In this document: piece after piece, positions 1-8,175 of the stretch
Position numbering within the stretch: position 1 is the stretch's first letter
Layout of the letters: every line of letters begins with the position of its first letter
NCBI RefSeq assembly: GCF_047638075.1
Contig: NZ_JBLJBV010000084.1
Coordinates: 1-45,902 of the forward strand
Length of the DNA stretch: 45,902 nucleotides
Source of the DNA: UBA6197 sp047638075
GTDB taxonomy: Bacteria > Pseudomonadota > Alphaproteobacteria > Rhodobacterales > Rhodobacteraceae
Direction of reading: 5' to 3'
Made by a program: the position numbers and the translations under genes
Notes under the pieces: model-generated
Databases searched by the model: none
Told to the model about the DNA's origin: nothing
Seen by the model: the letters and a program-made list of their open reading frames with translations, nothing else

Positions 1-1
1 G

Positions 2-142
2 GAAATCCACTTACGAAACGCCCCGAACCTGGTCAAACAGACCGAACTACCTCTGATTACCCAGGTGCTGGCCTATGTTGATCCTAAAGACCGGGTTCTG
101 GCGCCACACCCGATGCGCAATATTGGGCCCATCGCGGTTTGA
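2..142 (+). CDS. C-terminal end of an unidentified protein (partial)
   Basis: A reading frame is open from the window edge to a TGA at 140-142 and gives about 46 residues ending in APHPMRNIGPIAV. I do not recognise the family. It lies just upstream of a decayed IS3-type orfA, so it could be the tail of a chromosomal gene or another insertion-element remnant. The start lies outside the window. Being open over so short a length is weak evidence for a gene. Confidence 0.3.
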   Translation, partial: EIHLRNAPNLVKQTELPLITQVLAYVDPKDRVLAPHPMRNIGPIAV

Positions 143-189
143 TGCCGCTCTTTTGGCAGCATTTACTGCTACAAGAAAGGAGACGAGCC

Positions 190-462
190 ATGATACATGG
201 AAGAACGAACAAATCCCGCAAGAGTGCGATGCACATCGCGTTGGCCAGTGGGCGTCTGCGTAAGCAGGTGGCTAATGATCTGGGTGTCGGAATGGCGACG
301 CCGAATAAGTGGATCACGGCACACCGCGACACTGATGCCGTGTCGAAAGGGGATCTGAGCCTTGCTCAAGAGAAGGGCCGACTTTGGCGTGAGAAACGCA
401 TTCTCAGGGAGGAGTGAGTAATCGTAAAAAAGCAACGCAGATCTTCGCGTTTCAAGGATCGA
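190..462 (+). pseudogene. Decayed IS3-family transposase OrfA (frameshifted remnant)
   Basis: The ATG at 190 follows an AAGGAGACGAG ribosome-binding region. The product has the N-terminal helix-turn-helix layout of IS3-family OrfA proteins (an RGRTNKSRKSA-like start, RKQVANDLGVG, NKWITAHRDTD, then RLWREKRILREE, the start of the leucine-zipper part). The frame ends at a TGA at 415-417. The family's usual continuation, KKATQIFAFQ (normally KKATQFFASQ), resumes in a different frame at 426-455, so the gene is frameshifted. No orfB follows; allA lies downstream instead. Codons for about 15-20 residues also seem lost near the N-terminus compared with typical family members. This is a dead fragment, useful as a sign of past transposition beside the urate genes. 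Confidence 0.75.
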
Positions 463-570
463 TATTCGGATTGCACTATTTCAGTTCCAGATCGCTGGAA
501 AGTTCACCCGGGTGCCTGTTGGGGTGACCCGCCGGTAAGGTGTTGACGCAAAAGACGGCGGCTTGACACT

Positions 571-595
571 GGCGGCGCGTGCCTGGCGCGCCGCC
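571..595 (-). terminator. Hairpin downstream of allA
   Basis: A perfect 9-bp inverted repeat (GGCGGCGCG at 571-579, CGCGCCGCC at 587-595) with a 7-nt loop lies 38 bases after the allA stop on the minus strand. There is no clear T-run on the minus-strand exit side, so it is only a candidate terminator. Confidence 0.4.
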
Positions 596-633
596 TTGTC
601 TTGCAGCAAAGGGGCGTTTGCGGCCCCCCTGTG

Positions 634-1128
634 TCAGGCTGGCACGGTCTCAATAAGAAAGGGGTTTTTGAACCAATGCTCCTCAAGGTTGTTTCCCGTG
701 CCGATCCTGTCGATTACCACATATTGGCCGGGGGCGTTCAACGGGGCAAGAACCCCATGCCAGACGCCGCGATGCAGGTTGATGGATTGGCCAGGACCGG
801 TCAGAAACGCTTTCAGGTTGGCTGGCTTGCCGTCTGCATCGTCCGCCACGATCACCAAAAACCGGGTGCCGGTGATCGGAATGAAGGCCTGACTGCCGTA
901 AGGATGGCGTTCAACCATATCCACCAGGTAGGGCAGCTGCCGCGCCTTGGCGTCGAACAGGCTGATCCCGGCATGGCCGCTGGCAAAGTCCAGTTGGGCA
1001 AGATCATGGTGACGGCCGCACATGCCTTGGTTGATGATCTTGTCCGGGGTGCCGGATACTTCGATCACCTCGCCGTAGGGGGCAAATGCAGCAGCCGTCA
1101 GTGGCGCGACAGACAGCGGGTTGCTCAT
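634..1128 (-). CDS. allA: Ureidoglycolate lyase
   Basis: This cytoplasmic enzyme splits (S)-ureidoglycolate into glyoxylate and urea, the last carbon-skeleton step of allantoin breakdown. The 164-residue product has the normal length and pattern of the AllA cupin family (an FAPYGEVIE-like N-terminus, a central HPYGSQAFIPI stretch, then LHRGVWHGVLAPL, which holds conserved histidines of the cupin barrel). The start overlaps the stop of the allantoinase/OHCU decarboxylase gene by 4 bases (ATGA, 1125-1128), so the two are co-transcribed and probably translationally coupled. Its substrate would come from allantoicase or ureidoglycine aminohydrolase, neither of which is in the window. Confidence 0.93.
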   Translation of the reverse strand: MSNPLSVAPLTAAAFAPYGEVIEVSGTPDKIINQGMCGRHHDLAQLDFASGHAGISLFDAKARQLPYLVDMVERHPYGSQAFIPITGTRFLVIVADDADGKPANLKAFLTGPGQSINLHRGVWHGVLAPLNAPGQYVVIDRIGTGNNLEEHWFKNPFLIETVPA

Positions 1129-2543
1129 TGCGGCAAGGCGTCCTTGAGGCGCAACTCGGCTATCCGTTCAATCTGACGGCACGCCTCGGTAAATTCGGTG
1201 TCGCGGTCGTTGTCGATGCGCCGCTCAAACGCCGCCTTGATCGAGGCTTTGCTATTGTCGCGCACCGCAATGATGAACGGAAAGCCGTGCTTTGCGGTAT
1301 ATTTTTCGTTGAGCGCGGTGAACGTTTCGCGTTCCGCGTCTGTCAAATTGTCCAACCCCGCGCCCGCCTGTTCTGAGGTGCTTTCTGCGGTCAGCCGGCC
1401 GGCGGCGGCCAGTTTCCCGGCAAGGTCGGGGTGGGCGGTCAGAACGCCCAGGCGCTCGGCCTCGGTTGCTGAACGGAACATCCGTGCCAGTGCGTGGTGC
1501 AGACCGGTGGCGCAGTCATGCGCGGGGCCAAGCTCCAGTTCCCAGGCGCGCTCTGCGATCCAGGGGGAATGTTCGAAAACACCACCGTAGGCTTTGACGA
1601 AATCGGCCTTGGTCATCTCGGATGGTCGGGCGAAATGCCGGGGCGGATGGGTTTCTTGCCAATGATGGGCAATGTCGATGCGCCGTGCAAACCAGACATC
1701 GGCTTTTGATTTGGCGTATTCCATGAACCGGCGCAGTGCCATTACGCGGCCCGGCCGCCCGATCAGCCGGCAATGCAGCCCGATTGACAGCATCTTGGCG
1801 GCACCCGCCTCGCCCTCGGCGTAAAGCGCGTCAAAACTGTCCTTCAGATAGGCAAAGAACTGATCGCCCGAATTGAACCCCTGCGGCGTGGCAAAGCGCA
1901 TATCGTTGGTGTCCAGCGTATAGGGCACGATCAACTGATCGCGGTCGCCGTAGCGCACCCAATATGGCAGATCGTCGGCATAGGTGTCGGCCACATAGTC
2001 AAAACCGCCCTCTTCCGCCGCCAAACGCACGGTATTGGCCGAACAGCGCCCGGTGTACCAGCCAGTCGGGCGGGTGCCGGTCACTTCGGTATGCAGGCGG
2101 ATCGCCTCTTGCATGTCGGCGCGTTCGTCGGCGTCGGAATAATCCTTGTATTCAATCCATTTCAGGCCGTGGCTGGCAATTTCCCAGTTGGCGTCCTGCA
2201 TCGCGCGCAGCTGTTCGGGGTTGCGTGCCAGCGCGGTTGCGACGCCGTAAACCGTCACCGGGATATCCAGTTCGGTGAACAGGCGATGCAGGCGCCAAAA
2301 CCCGGCCCGTGCGCCATATTCGTAGATGGATTCCATGTTCCAGTGCCGCTGACCCGGCCATGCGGCGGCGCCTACGATTTCCGACAGGAAAGCCTCGGAC
2401 GCCGCATCACCGTGAAGCACACAGTTTTCACCGCCCTCTTCGTAGTTGACGACGAATTGCACGGCAATCTTGGCGTGGTTTGGCCATTGCGGGTCGACGG
2501 GCTTGGACCCGTGACCCCTGAAATCGCGAGGATAGCGGTTCAT
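1125..2543 (-). CDS. puuE: Fused allantoinase (PuuE type) / OHCU decarboxylase
   Basis: This 472-residue protein joins two enzymes of urate breakdown. Residues 1 to about 305 form a polysaccharide-deacetylase-fold allantoinase (VNYEEGGE at 33-39, NWEIASHGLKW at 119-129, GLHCRLIGRPGR at 255-266), which opens the allantoin ring to give allantoate without a metal, as known for PuuE. Residues from about 306 to 472 are an OHCU decarboxylase (UraD-like), with the catalytic His in HPDL at 371-374 and the KHGFPFIIAVR motif at 418-428. The fused order has the later reaction first. The fusion would channel OHCU-derived S-allantoin straight to ring opening. The gene leads a two-gene operon with allA. 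The gap 2544-2688 to the divergent uraH holds a palindrome that may be an operator. Similar fusions occur elsewhere in this family, so the joint itself is not novel. Confidence 0.93.
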   Translation of the reverse strand: MNRYPRDFRGHGSKPVDPQWPNHAKIAVQFVVNYEEGGENCVLHGDAASEAFLSEIVGAAAWPGQRHWNMESIYEYGARAGFWRLHRLFTELDIPVTVYGVATALARNPEQLRAMQDANWEIASHGLKWIEYKDYSDADERADMQEAIRLHTEVTGTRPTGWYTGRCSANTVRLAAEEGGFDYVADTYADDLPYWVRYGDRDQLIVPYTLDTNDMRFATPQGFNSGDQFFAYLKDSFDALYAEGEAGAAKMLSIGLHCRLIGRPGRVMALRRFMEYAKSKADVWFARRIDIAHHWQETHPPRHFARPSEMTKADFVKAYGGVFEHSPWIAERAWELELGPAHDCATGLHHALARMFRSATEAERLGVLTAHPDLAGKLAAAGRLTAESTSEQAGAGLDNLTDAERETFTALNEKYTAKHGFPFIIAVRDNSKASIKAAFERRIDNDRDTEFTEACRQIERIAELRLKDALPQ

Positions 2544-2593
2544 GAGGGACTCCTTGGTTTTCTGTAGTTGTAGAACGGAAGAACGCCGGAAAC

Positions 2594-2612
2594 CTTCAAA
2601 AAGTTTTTGAAG
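2594..2612. promoter_or_regulatory. Palindrome between the divergent puuE and uraH genes
   Basis: A 9-bp perfect inverted repeat around one central base (CTTCAAAAA at 2594-2602, TTTTTGAAG at 2604-2612) lies in the 145-bp divergent gap. It is symmetric, AT-rich against the background and near the likely promoters, so it is a candidate operator, perhaps for the LysR regulator at 3027-3956. A smaller GCCCC/GGGGC hairpin follows at 2644-2657. Binding is inference only. Confidence 0.4.
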
Positions 2613-2688
2613 CTGTTGCTTGAACGTTTGTGATGCCGCACAAGCCCCATACGGGGCACAATACCCTGAATATATATTGGAGGAATGG

Positions 2689-3042
2689 ATGTCTGGCTAT
2701 CTTACCACCCATGTGCTTGATACTGCGCGCGGATGCCCCGCTGCTGGCCTCAGGATCGAGCTGTTCCGGCTGGAAGGCGAGAGCCGCACGTTGATTCGCG
2801 CCCTGACCACCAATGATGACGGTCGCACCGATCAACATATTCTTCCCGCTGCTGAATTTGTCGTTGGCACTTACGAGCTGGTTTTCCACGCAGGTAAATA
2901 CCTTGACGCCAGTGGCGCCGACTTGGCAGACCCAAAGTTTCTGGACCAGATTCCGCTGCGCTTTGGCATGTCTGAGGCGGTCCATTACCATGTTCCGTTG
3001 CTGCTGTCGCCGTATTCATATTCCACTTACCGCGGTAGCTGA
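2689..3042 (+). CDS. uraH: 5-hydroxyisourate hydrolase
   Basis: This transthyretin-like enzyme hydrolyses 5-hydroxyisourate, the product of urate oxidation, to OHCU. The 117-residue product shows the family hallmarks: the catalytic His in HVLDTA at residues 8-13, the LTTNDDGR stretch, and the C-terminal signature YRGS at 114-117. The start at 2689 is chosen because GGAGG at 2679-2683 sits 5 bases ahead and the family begins just before HVLDTA. An in-frame ATG at 2620 would add 23 unrelated residues. No signal peptide is seen, so it is probably cytoplasmic. The gene ends inside the 3' end of the convergent LysR gene (16-bp overlap, 3027-3042). The fused OHCU decarboxylase that takes its product is divergently transcribed next door. 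Confidence 0.95.
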   Translation: MSGYLTTHVLDTARGCPAAGLRIELFRLEGESRTLIRALTTNDDGRTDQHILPAAEFVVGTYELVFHAGKYLDASGADLADPKFLDQIPLRFGMSEAVHYHVPLLLSPYSYSTYRGS

Positions 3043-3956
3043 GCGACCTGTCTCGCGTCGGAAATAGCGACCGTCATTCGCTCGATCATGAAATCTATGA
3101 ACAGTCGCGTTTTCGGGTCTTGCTTGCGCCGATGCGTGTAAAGGCAGGCCATCTGGATCGGCACCGGAGGCTCGTGCGCTAAAACCTGCACGAGCTTGCC
3201 CTCCCTTATATACTGCGCCACCTCAAACAGCGGTTTCATGATAATGCCGTGCCCGGCAATCGCCCAATCGGTCAGCACGTCGCCATCGTCGCATTCGAAC
3301 GGGCCTGAAATCTCGATGCGTTTGACACCATCCGCGGTTTGCAGCGGCCACTGAAATTCGGGGGCGCCGGGATAGCGCAGATTCAGGCAGGCGTGTTCGG
3401 TGCGCAAATTTTCACTATTGGACGGGTCGCCACGCTTTTCGACATAACTGGGTGACGCGCACAGCAGCCGCGGGCAATCTGCGATTTTGCGGATGCGTAG
3501 GCTCGAATCCTCGGGGATTCCCAGATAAAATGCGACATCCAATCCTTCCATCGCCAAGTCTACCTTACGGTCTGACAGCCGCAGCCTAAGCTTGATCATG
3601 GGGTATTGTGCGTGAAAGTCTGGTATTTCGGGCGCGATCAACCGGCTACCAGCCCCTAGCGGTGCCGAAATGTGCAAAATGCCACGCGGGATCAGCGTCA
3701 CCTCGTTCACGTCGGCTTCGGCTTCGTCCACGGCATCAAGGATCTTACGCGCACCGGGATAAAAGATGTTACCCTGTTCTGTAGCGTTTAATATTCGTGT
3801 CGTACGCTGAAACAATCTGATGCCAAGGTGGTCTTCCAATTGGGAAATCCGTGCCGACGCGACCGCCGCCGAGATCCGCAAATCCCGTGCTGCCGCTGAC
3901 ATGTTTCCCAGTTCGAATACACGAACAAAGGTGCGTATGTTGTCCAGATATGCCAT
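3027..3956 (-). CDS. LysR-family regulator (CrgA-like), probably of the urate genes
   Basis: The 309-residue product has an N-terminal winged helix-turn-helix (about residues 5-62, with NMSAAARDLRISAAVASARI and LGIRLFQRTTR) and a C-terminal LysR substrate-binding domain. The architecture is that of the AaeR/CrgA subgroup. It lies between uraH (convergent, 16-bp overlap) and puuD (divergent, 104-bp gap), so it very likely controls urate breakdown. The effector may be urate or a breakdown product, but the sequence does not show this. The inverted repeat at 3996-4013 in the gap to puuD is a reasonable binding site and would also allow autoregulation. Confidence 0.85.
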   Translation of the reverse strand: MAYLDNIRTFVRVFELGNMSAAARDLRISAAVASARISQLEDHLGIRLFQRTTRILNATEQGNIFYPGARKILDAVDEAEADVNEVTLIPRGILHISAPLGAGSRLIAPEIPDFHAQYPMIKLRLRLSDRKVDLAMEGLDVAFYLGIPEDSSLRIRKIADCPRLLCASPSYVEKRGDPSNSENLRTEHACLNLRYPGAPEFQWPLQTADGVKRIEISGPFECDDGDVLTDWAIAGHGIIMKPLFEVAQYIREGKLVQVLAHEPPVPIQMACLYTHRRKQDPKTRLFIDFMIERMTVAISDARQVAQLPR

Positions 3957-3995
3957 CAGCTATTGTTCGTTTTTATTTGAAACAGCTAGGAGTCT

Positions 3996-4013
3996 TTTCA
4001 CAATACAGTGAAA
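3996..4013. promoter_or_regulatory. Inverted repeat in the lysR-puuD gap
   Basis: TTTCAC at 3996-4001 and GTGAAA at 4008-4013 form a perfect dyad with a 6-bp spacer, about 50 bases ahead of puuD and 40 from the LysR start. The dyad length and position fit a LysR-type operator. It is not the same sequence as the palindrome at 2594-2612, so at most one of the two may be the main site of this regulator. Confidence 0.4.
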
Positions 4014-4060
4014 TGGCACATCCGGCTAGGGTTGAGATCTGATTTTTTTGGGAGGAAGTC

Positions 4061-5320
4061 ATGATGGATCTTATAATCTCATGGGAATGGCTGGGGTTTG
4101 CCGTGCGTTGGTTGCACGTCATCACCGCAATCGCCTGGATCGGATCATCGTTTTATTTTGTCGCCCTTGATCTGGGGCTGCGCAAGGCACCGGATCTTCC
4201 GGCGGGCGCGCATGGGGAAGAGTGGCAGGTCCACGGTGGCGGCTTCTACCACATCCGCAAATATCTGGTCGCACCGTCGCAGATGCCAGAGCATCTGACC
4301 TGGTTCAAATGGGAAAGCTATGTGACCTGGCTTTCGGGGGCGGCGCTGTTGATGATCGTCTATTGGGCGGGTGCCGAACTTTACCTGGTTGATGCGCAAA
4401 AGGCAGATCTGGCGATCTGGCAGGGCATTGCCATTTCTGCGGCATCGCTGACGATTGGCTGGCTGGTCTATGACTTCTTGTGCAAATCGGGGCTGGGCGA
4501 AAAACCAACCTTTCTGATGGTGCTGCTGTTCATTCTACTGGTCGCGATGGCCTACGGCTATAACCAGATCTTCACCGGCCGCGCCGCGCTGCTGCATCTG
4601 GGCGCCTTTACCGCCACGATCATGACGGCCAACGTGTTCTTCGTCATCATGCCGAACCAGCGCATCGTGGTGAAAGACCTGCAAGAGGGCCGTGCCCCTG
4701 ATCCGAAATACGGCAAGATCGCCAAGCTGCGTTCGACCCACAACAACTATCTGACGCTGCCGGTTTTGTTCTTGATGCTGTCGAACCACTATCCGCTGGC
4801 CTTTGCGACCAAATACAACTGGTTGATTGCGGGTCTGGTATTTTTGATGGGGGTGACGATCCGTCACTACTTCAACACGATGCACGCCCGTAAGGGTAAA
4901 CCGATCTGGACCTGGTTTGCGACCGCGGCACTGTTTGCTGCGATAGTCTGGCTGTCCAACTCGCCGCTGGATCAGGACACCTACGAAGAATCCGAGGCAC
5001 GCGACCTTAACCGTACAGAGCAGGTGTTTGCCAATGCGGAAGGGTTTGAAGAGGTGACGGGTGTGATTCCGGGGCGCTGTGCAATGTGTCATTCCCGCGA
5101 GCCGGGGTATGAGGGCATCTACCATGCGCCCAAGAATATCTTGTTGGAAACGCCTGCGGACATCGCCAAAAATGCGCGGTTGATCTACGTCCAGGCAGGT
5201 CTGACAGTTGCCATGCCCCCCGCGAACGTATCGTATATGGAACCGGAAGAGCGTCAATTGGTGCGCAAATGGTATCGCGACGCTGCCAAGAACCTGCCGT
5301 TTACCGTTGCCATGGACTGA
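4061..5320 (+). CDS. puuD: Membrane-bound cytochrome c urate hydroxylase
   Basis: This integral membrane protein oxidises urate to 5-hydroxyisourate and passes electrons to its own heme c instead of to oxygen. The 419-residue product has a long N-terminal membrane domain with about eight hydrophobic segments and conserved histidines (RWLHVITAIAWIG near the start, THNNYLTLPVLFLML mid-protein). A C-terminal monoheme cytochrome c domain follows, with CAMCH at residues 340-344 and a possible Met ligand in LTVAMPPANVSYM. GGAGG at 4051-4055 sits 5 bases before the ATG at 4061; a second ATG follows directly at 4064. It supplies the substrate of UraH. A strong terminator follows at 5347-5379. The family was described as an integral-membrane urate oxidase, so the call rests on both domain layout and context. 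Confidence 0.93.
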   Translation: MMDLIISWEWLGFAVRWLHVITAIAWIGSSFYFVALDLGLRKAPDLPAGAHGEEWQVHGGGFYHIRKYLVAPSQMPEHLTWFKWESYVTWLSGAALLMIVYWAGAELYLVDAQKADLAIWQGIAISAASLTIGWLVYDFLCKSGLGEKPTFLMVLLFILLVAMAYGYNQIFTGRAALLHLGAFTATIMTANVFFVIMPNQRIVVKDLQEGRAPDPKYGKIAKLRSTHNNYLTLPVLFLMLSNHYPLAFATKYNWLIAGLVFLMGVTIRHYFNTMHARKGKPIWTWFATAALFAAIVWLSNSPLDQDTYEESEARDLNRTEQVFANAEGFEEVTGVIPGRCAMCHSREPGYEGIYHAPKNILLETPADIAKNARLIYVQAGLTVAMPPANVSYMEPEERQLVRKWYRDAAKNLPFTVAMD

Positions 5321-5346
5321 TTTTCAGTACCTCTGTGCCTCCCCGG

Positions 5347-5379
5347 CAACCGCGGCTTTGGCCGCGGTTGTCGCGTTTT
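5347..5379 (+). terminator. Rho-independent terminator of puuD
   Basis: A perfect 10-bp stem (CAACCGCGGC at 5347-5356, GCCGCGGTTG at 5361-5370) with a TTTG loop is followed shortly by TTTT at 5376-5379. It lies 26 bases after the puuD stop. Confidence 0.8.
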
Positions 5380-5430
5380 GGGGGTAGCTGACCGCGTTTG
5401 TGGTGCGTGGGCGATCGGGCAGGTCACAGA

Positions 5431-5466
5431 ATAAATGGATGGCGGCCGGCAATACCCGGCCGCCAT
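5431..5466 (-). terminator. Rho-independent terminator of torA
   Basis: A perfect 11-bp stem (ATGGCGGCCGG at 5439-5449, CCGGCCGCCAT at 5456-5466) with a 6-nt loop lies 9 bases after the torA stop. The minus strand then reads CCATTTATTC, a modest U-rich exit. With the puuD terminator it insulates the convergent pair. Confidence 0.75.
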
Positions 5467-5475
5467 GCTTTGGTT

Positions 5476-8160
5476 TTATTTCGACGCGTCAGAGGCGCTT
5501 TTCATCAGGAAGTCCATCACAAGGGTTTCCTCGTCCGCATCCAGCCCCGCGCGCGGGAACATGGAGGGGGTGATGGATTTCCACTGCAACTGCGTAAAGG
5601 CGGCCGGGTCACGCGGGCTATGGCAGACCGTGCAACGTTCGTAGAACATCTTTTCCCCCGGCGACATATCGGCGTAAAGCGCCTCGACCAAGGCATCAAT
5701 CCGGTCCAGGTTCAGCAGATCATCGTCGATTTCGGTGATCTCCATGTCGTCGATGATCGCAGGTTTGTCATAGGCCATGTTCGGGCCTTCCGGGTCTTCG
5801 CATTTCTTGATCGAAACAAGGCAGGTGTTTGCGGTCGTTGCCTGGCTTAGCCCCGACGACTTTTGCGACGACGTCAGGAAGTTGGCCAGACCCGAGTTGC
5901 AGCGCCCCTTGCTGTCCAGCTGTGGCCAGCCCCCTTCATAGATCGAAATTACGCCTGGCATGATCTCATCCGATACTACGGCCCCGGCGATAACGGCGCC
6001 ACGGTCATTGTAAATCTCTACCAGATCGCCGTTGGCGATACCGCGTTCGGCGGCGTCTTCACTGTTGATCCGCACCGGCTCGCGGCCCTGGATCATGTAA
6101 AGGTCGCGCAGCCGTTCCGAGTTGCCCATCTGGCTGTGCAGACGGAACCACGGGTGCGGGCTGACCATGTGCAATTGGCCCTCTTGGGCGTTGCCAAGGT
6201 ATTCGGCCGGCTCCAGCCACGTCGGCATGCCGGGGCAATCTTCAAGGTTCATCTCTGCGATGGTGTCGCAGAACATTTCGATCTTGCCCGACCGGGTGTG
6301 CAGCTTGTTCTTTTCCGGGTCGGTGTAGAAATCGCCGTGGCGCACCCAGGCGCGGGCCGCTTCGGGGGCCTTTTGCCATGCGTAGCCTTTTTCCCAGAAC
6401 TCTTCGAACGGCGTGGTTTCCGAGGCGGTCGTGCGCGAATAGGCCTGTTTGATGATGTCGATATATTCTTCGTATTGCTGGTCTTCGACAAACTGGCTGC
6501 GTTTGTACATCAGGTCCGCCAGGTCGGCAAAGATGTCAAAATCGCTGCGGCTTTCGGCGACCGGCTCGATCACCTTTTTCATCGCGTAGATACGGTCGTT
6601 TGAATAGGTGCCGCCCACGCTGATGTCATCGCGTTCCAGCGTCGAGGATGCGGGCAGCACGATATCGGCCCAGCGGGTCGCCGCTGTCCACCAGACGTCC
6701 TGACTGACGATGGTTTCAACCGTCCCCAGCGCGCGGATCAGCCGGTTGGTGTCTTGCTGGTGCGACATGAAGTTGTTGCCAGCGTTATAGATCATCTTGG
6801 TGGTCGGGTATTTGCGAACGTTGCCGTTATAGATGATCTCGGCCCCGGGGTTTTCCAGCGCCTCGGTGATCCGCGAGGCAGGCACGATATACTCGGTCAC
6901 CAGGTTCTTGCCTTGGCTCAGCCCGACAGGGGTGGCCTTGCCCGATTGTGGCATCCCGCCACAGCCGTAGTGCCAGCTAAAGCCTACGCCTTCGCCCGGC
7001 TTGCCGATCTTGCCGGTCAGCGCAGCAAAGTTGATGATTGCCCAGTGCGTCATCTCGCCGTGGTGGGCGCGTTGCAGTGACCATGCGCCGGCAATCTCGG
7101 TTTTGGATTTGGCCATCAACTCGGCCAGTTCGCGGATCTTGTCCGCGTCGATACCGGTGATCGCGGCGGCCCATTCGGGCGTTTTCGGCGTCTTGTCGTC
7201 GCCTTCACCCTTTACATAGGCAATCCACTTGTCTGACCCGACAGTGTATTTCGCCATATATTCGGTGTCTTCCAGCCCCAGTTCCAGAATGTGATAGGCC
7301 ATGGCGTTGAACAGCGCCACGTCCGTATTGGGGACGATCCTGACCCAGTCGGCCTCAAGAAAATCGTCTGACGCGGTGCGCTGCGGGTTGATCGAGATAA
7401 ACTTGGTGCCGTTGTCGCGGATCTGCTCCCACGGGCCATACATGCCGTGATCGGCCACGGTGAATTCGATACGGTTGTTCTTGATCGGGTCACAGCCGAC
7501 CAGCACGAACACCTCGGTGTTGTCGCGGATCACTTCCCAGGCGGTTTGGGCCGAATAAACCTCCATATCGCCGATGACATGCGGCAGGCTGATTTGGCTT
7601 GCGCCGGCAGACCAGTCGCCCACGGTCAGCGTGCAGCCACCCAGCATGTTGAAAAACTTGCCCTGAAGCACGTTGGGGCGCATCAGGCCGGCATGGCTCC
7701 AACCGCCATAAGACGTAGAGACGATGGCCTGGTTGCCATGGGTCTCGATCGTGTCGACAATCGCCTTGGCGGTCAGTTTCAGCGCGGTATCCCAATCGAC
7801 GCGGACATATTCTTCCTTGCCGCGCAGTTCGGGCTTGGTATCGCCGGTCTGCCAGCCTTCCAGATAGGATTTGCGCACCATCGGATAGTTGATGCGGGTC
7901 TTGTCATAGGTGCGGTCCACGACACCATGAAGCAGCATCTCGGTCGGGCGGGCGTCCAATTCGGGCACCGCGCTGATGTTGATCAGCTTGCCGTCACGCA
8001 CCACAGCCTCAAACGGGCCGTAGTGGGTTGCATGAAAAGCACGCCCCGCGAATGAGTTGGGGTCGATGGCGGCCATGGCGCGGCTGGCCAGCAGGCTGCT
8101 GGCGCCTAGCGCGACGGTGCCTTGCAGGAATGCGCGGCGGCTTGGGGTGGTGAATGACAT
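5476..8160 (-). CDS. torA: TMAO reductase TorA with a fused C-terminal heme c domain
   Basis: This periplasmic molybdenum (bis-MGD) enzyme reduces trimethylamine N-oxide to trimethylamine. The start at 8160 follows GGAGG by 5 bases and gives 894 residues opening with a Tat signal (SRRAFLQGTVALGASSLLA). The catalytic part shows TSYGGW and GDWSAGASQ, where the Ser is the expected Mo ligand of the TorA/DorA group, and the family end ANTCLVSIKKC. The protein is longer than usual TorA (about 820-850). After an acidic linker it carries a heme site CTVCH at residues 843-847 followed by PAAFTQLQW, the pattern of the last heme domain of TorC pentaheme cytochromes. This looks like a TorA-TorC(C-terminal) fusion. 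No torC or torD is present. The gene is divergent from torR across 113 bp. Confidence 0.92.
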   Translation of the reverse strand: MSFTTPSRRAFLQGTVALGASSLLASRAMAAIDPNSFAGRAFHATHYGPFEAVVRDGKLINISAVPELDARPTEMLLHGVVDRTYDKTRINYPMVRKSYLEGWQTGDTKPELRGKEEYVRVDWDTALKLTAKAIVDTIETHGNQAIVSTSYGGWSHAGLMRPNVLQGKFFNMLGGCTLTVGDWSAGASQISLPHVIGDMEVYSAQTAWEVIRDNTEVFVLVGCDPIKNNRIEFTVADHGMYGPWEQIRDNGTKFISINPQRTASDDFLEADWVRIVPNTDVALFNAMAYHILELGLEDTEYMAKYTVGSDKWIAYVKGEGDDKTPKTPEWAAAITGIDADKIRELAELMAKSKTEIAGAWSLQRAHHGEMTHWAIINFAALTGKIGKPGEGVGFSWHYGCGGMPQSGKATPVGLSQGKNLVTEYIVPASRITEALENPGAEIIYNGNVRKYPTTKMIYNAGNNFMSHQQDTNRLIRALGTVETIVSQDVWWTAATRWADIVLPASSTLERDDISVGGTYSNDRIYAMKKVIEPVAESRSDFDIFADLADLMYKRSQFVEDQQYEEYIDIIKQAYSRTTASETTPFEEFWEKGYAWQKAPEAARAWVRHGDFYTDPEKNKLHTRSGKIEMFCDTIAEMNLEDCPGMPTWLEPAEYLGNAQEGQLHMVSPHPWFRLHSQMGNSERLRDLYMIQGREPVRINSEDAAERGIANGDLVEIYNDRGAVIAGAVVSDEIMPGVISIYEGGWPQLDSKGRCNSGLANFLTSSQKSSGLSQATTANTCLVSIKKCEDPEGPNMAYDKPAIIDDMEITEIDDDLLNLDRIDALVEALYADMSPGEKMFYERCTVCHSPRDPAAFTQLQWKSITPSMFPRAGLDADEETLVMDFLMKSASDASK

Positions 8161-8175
8161 GCGTGCCTCCAATGG

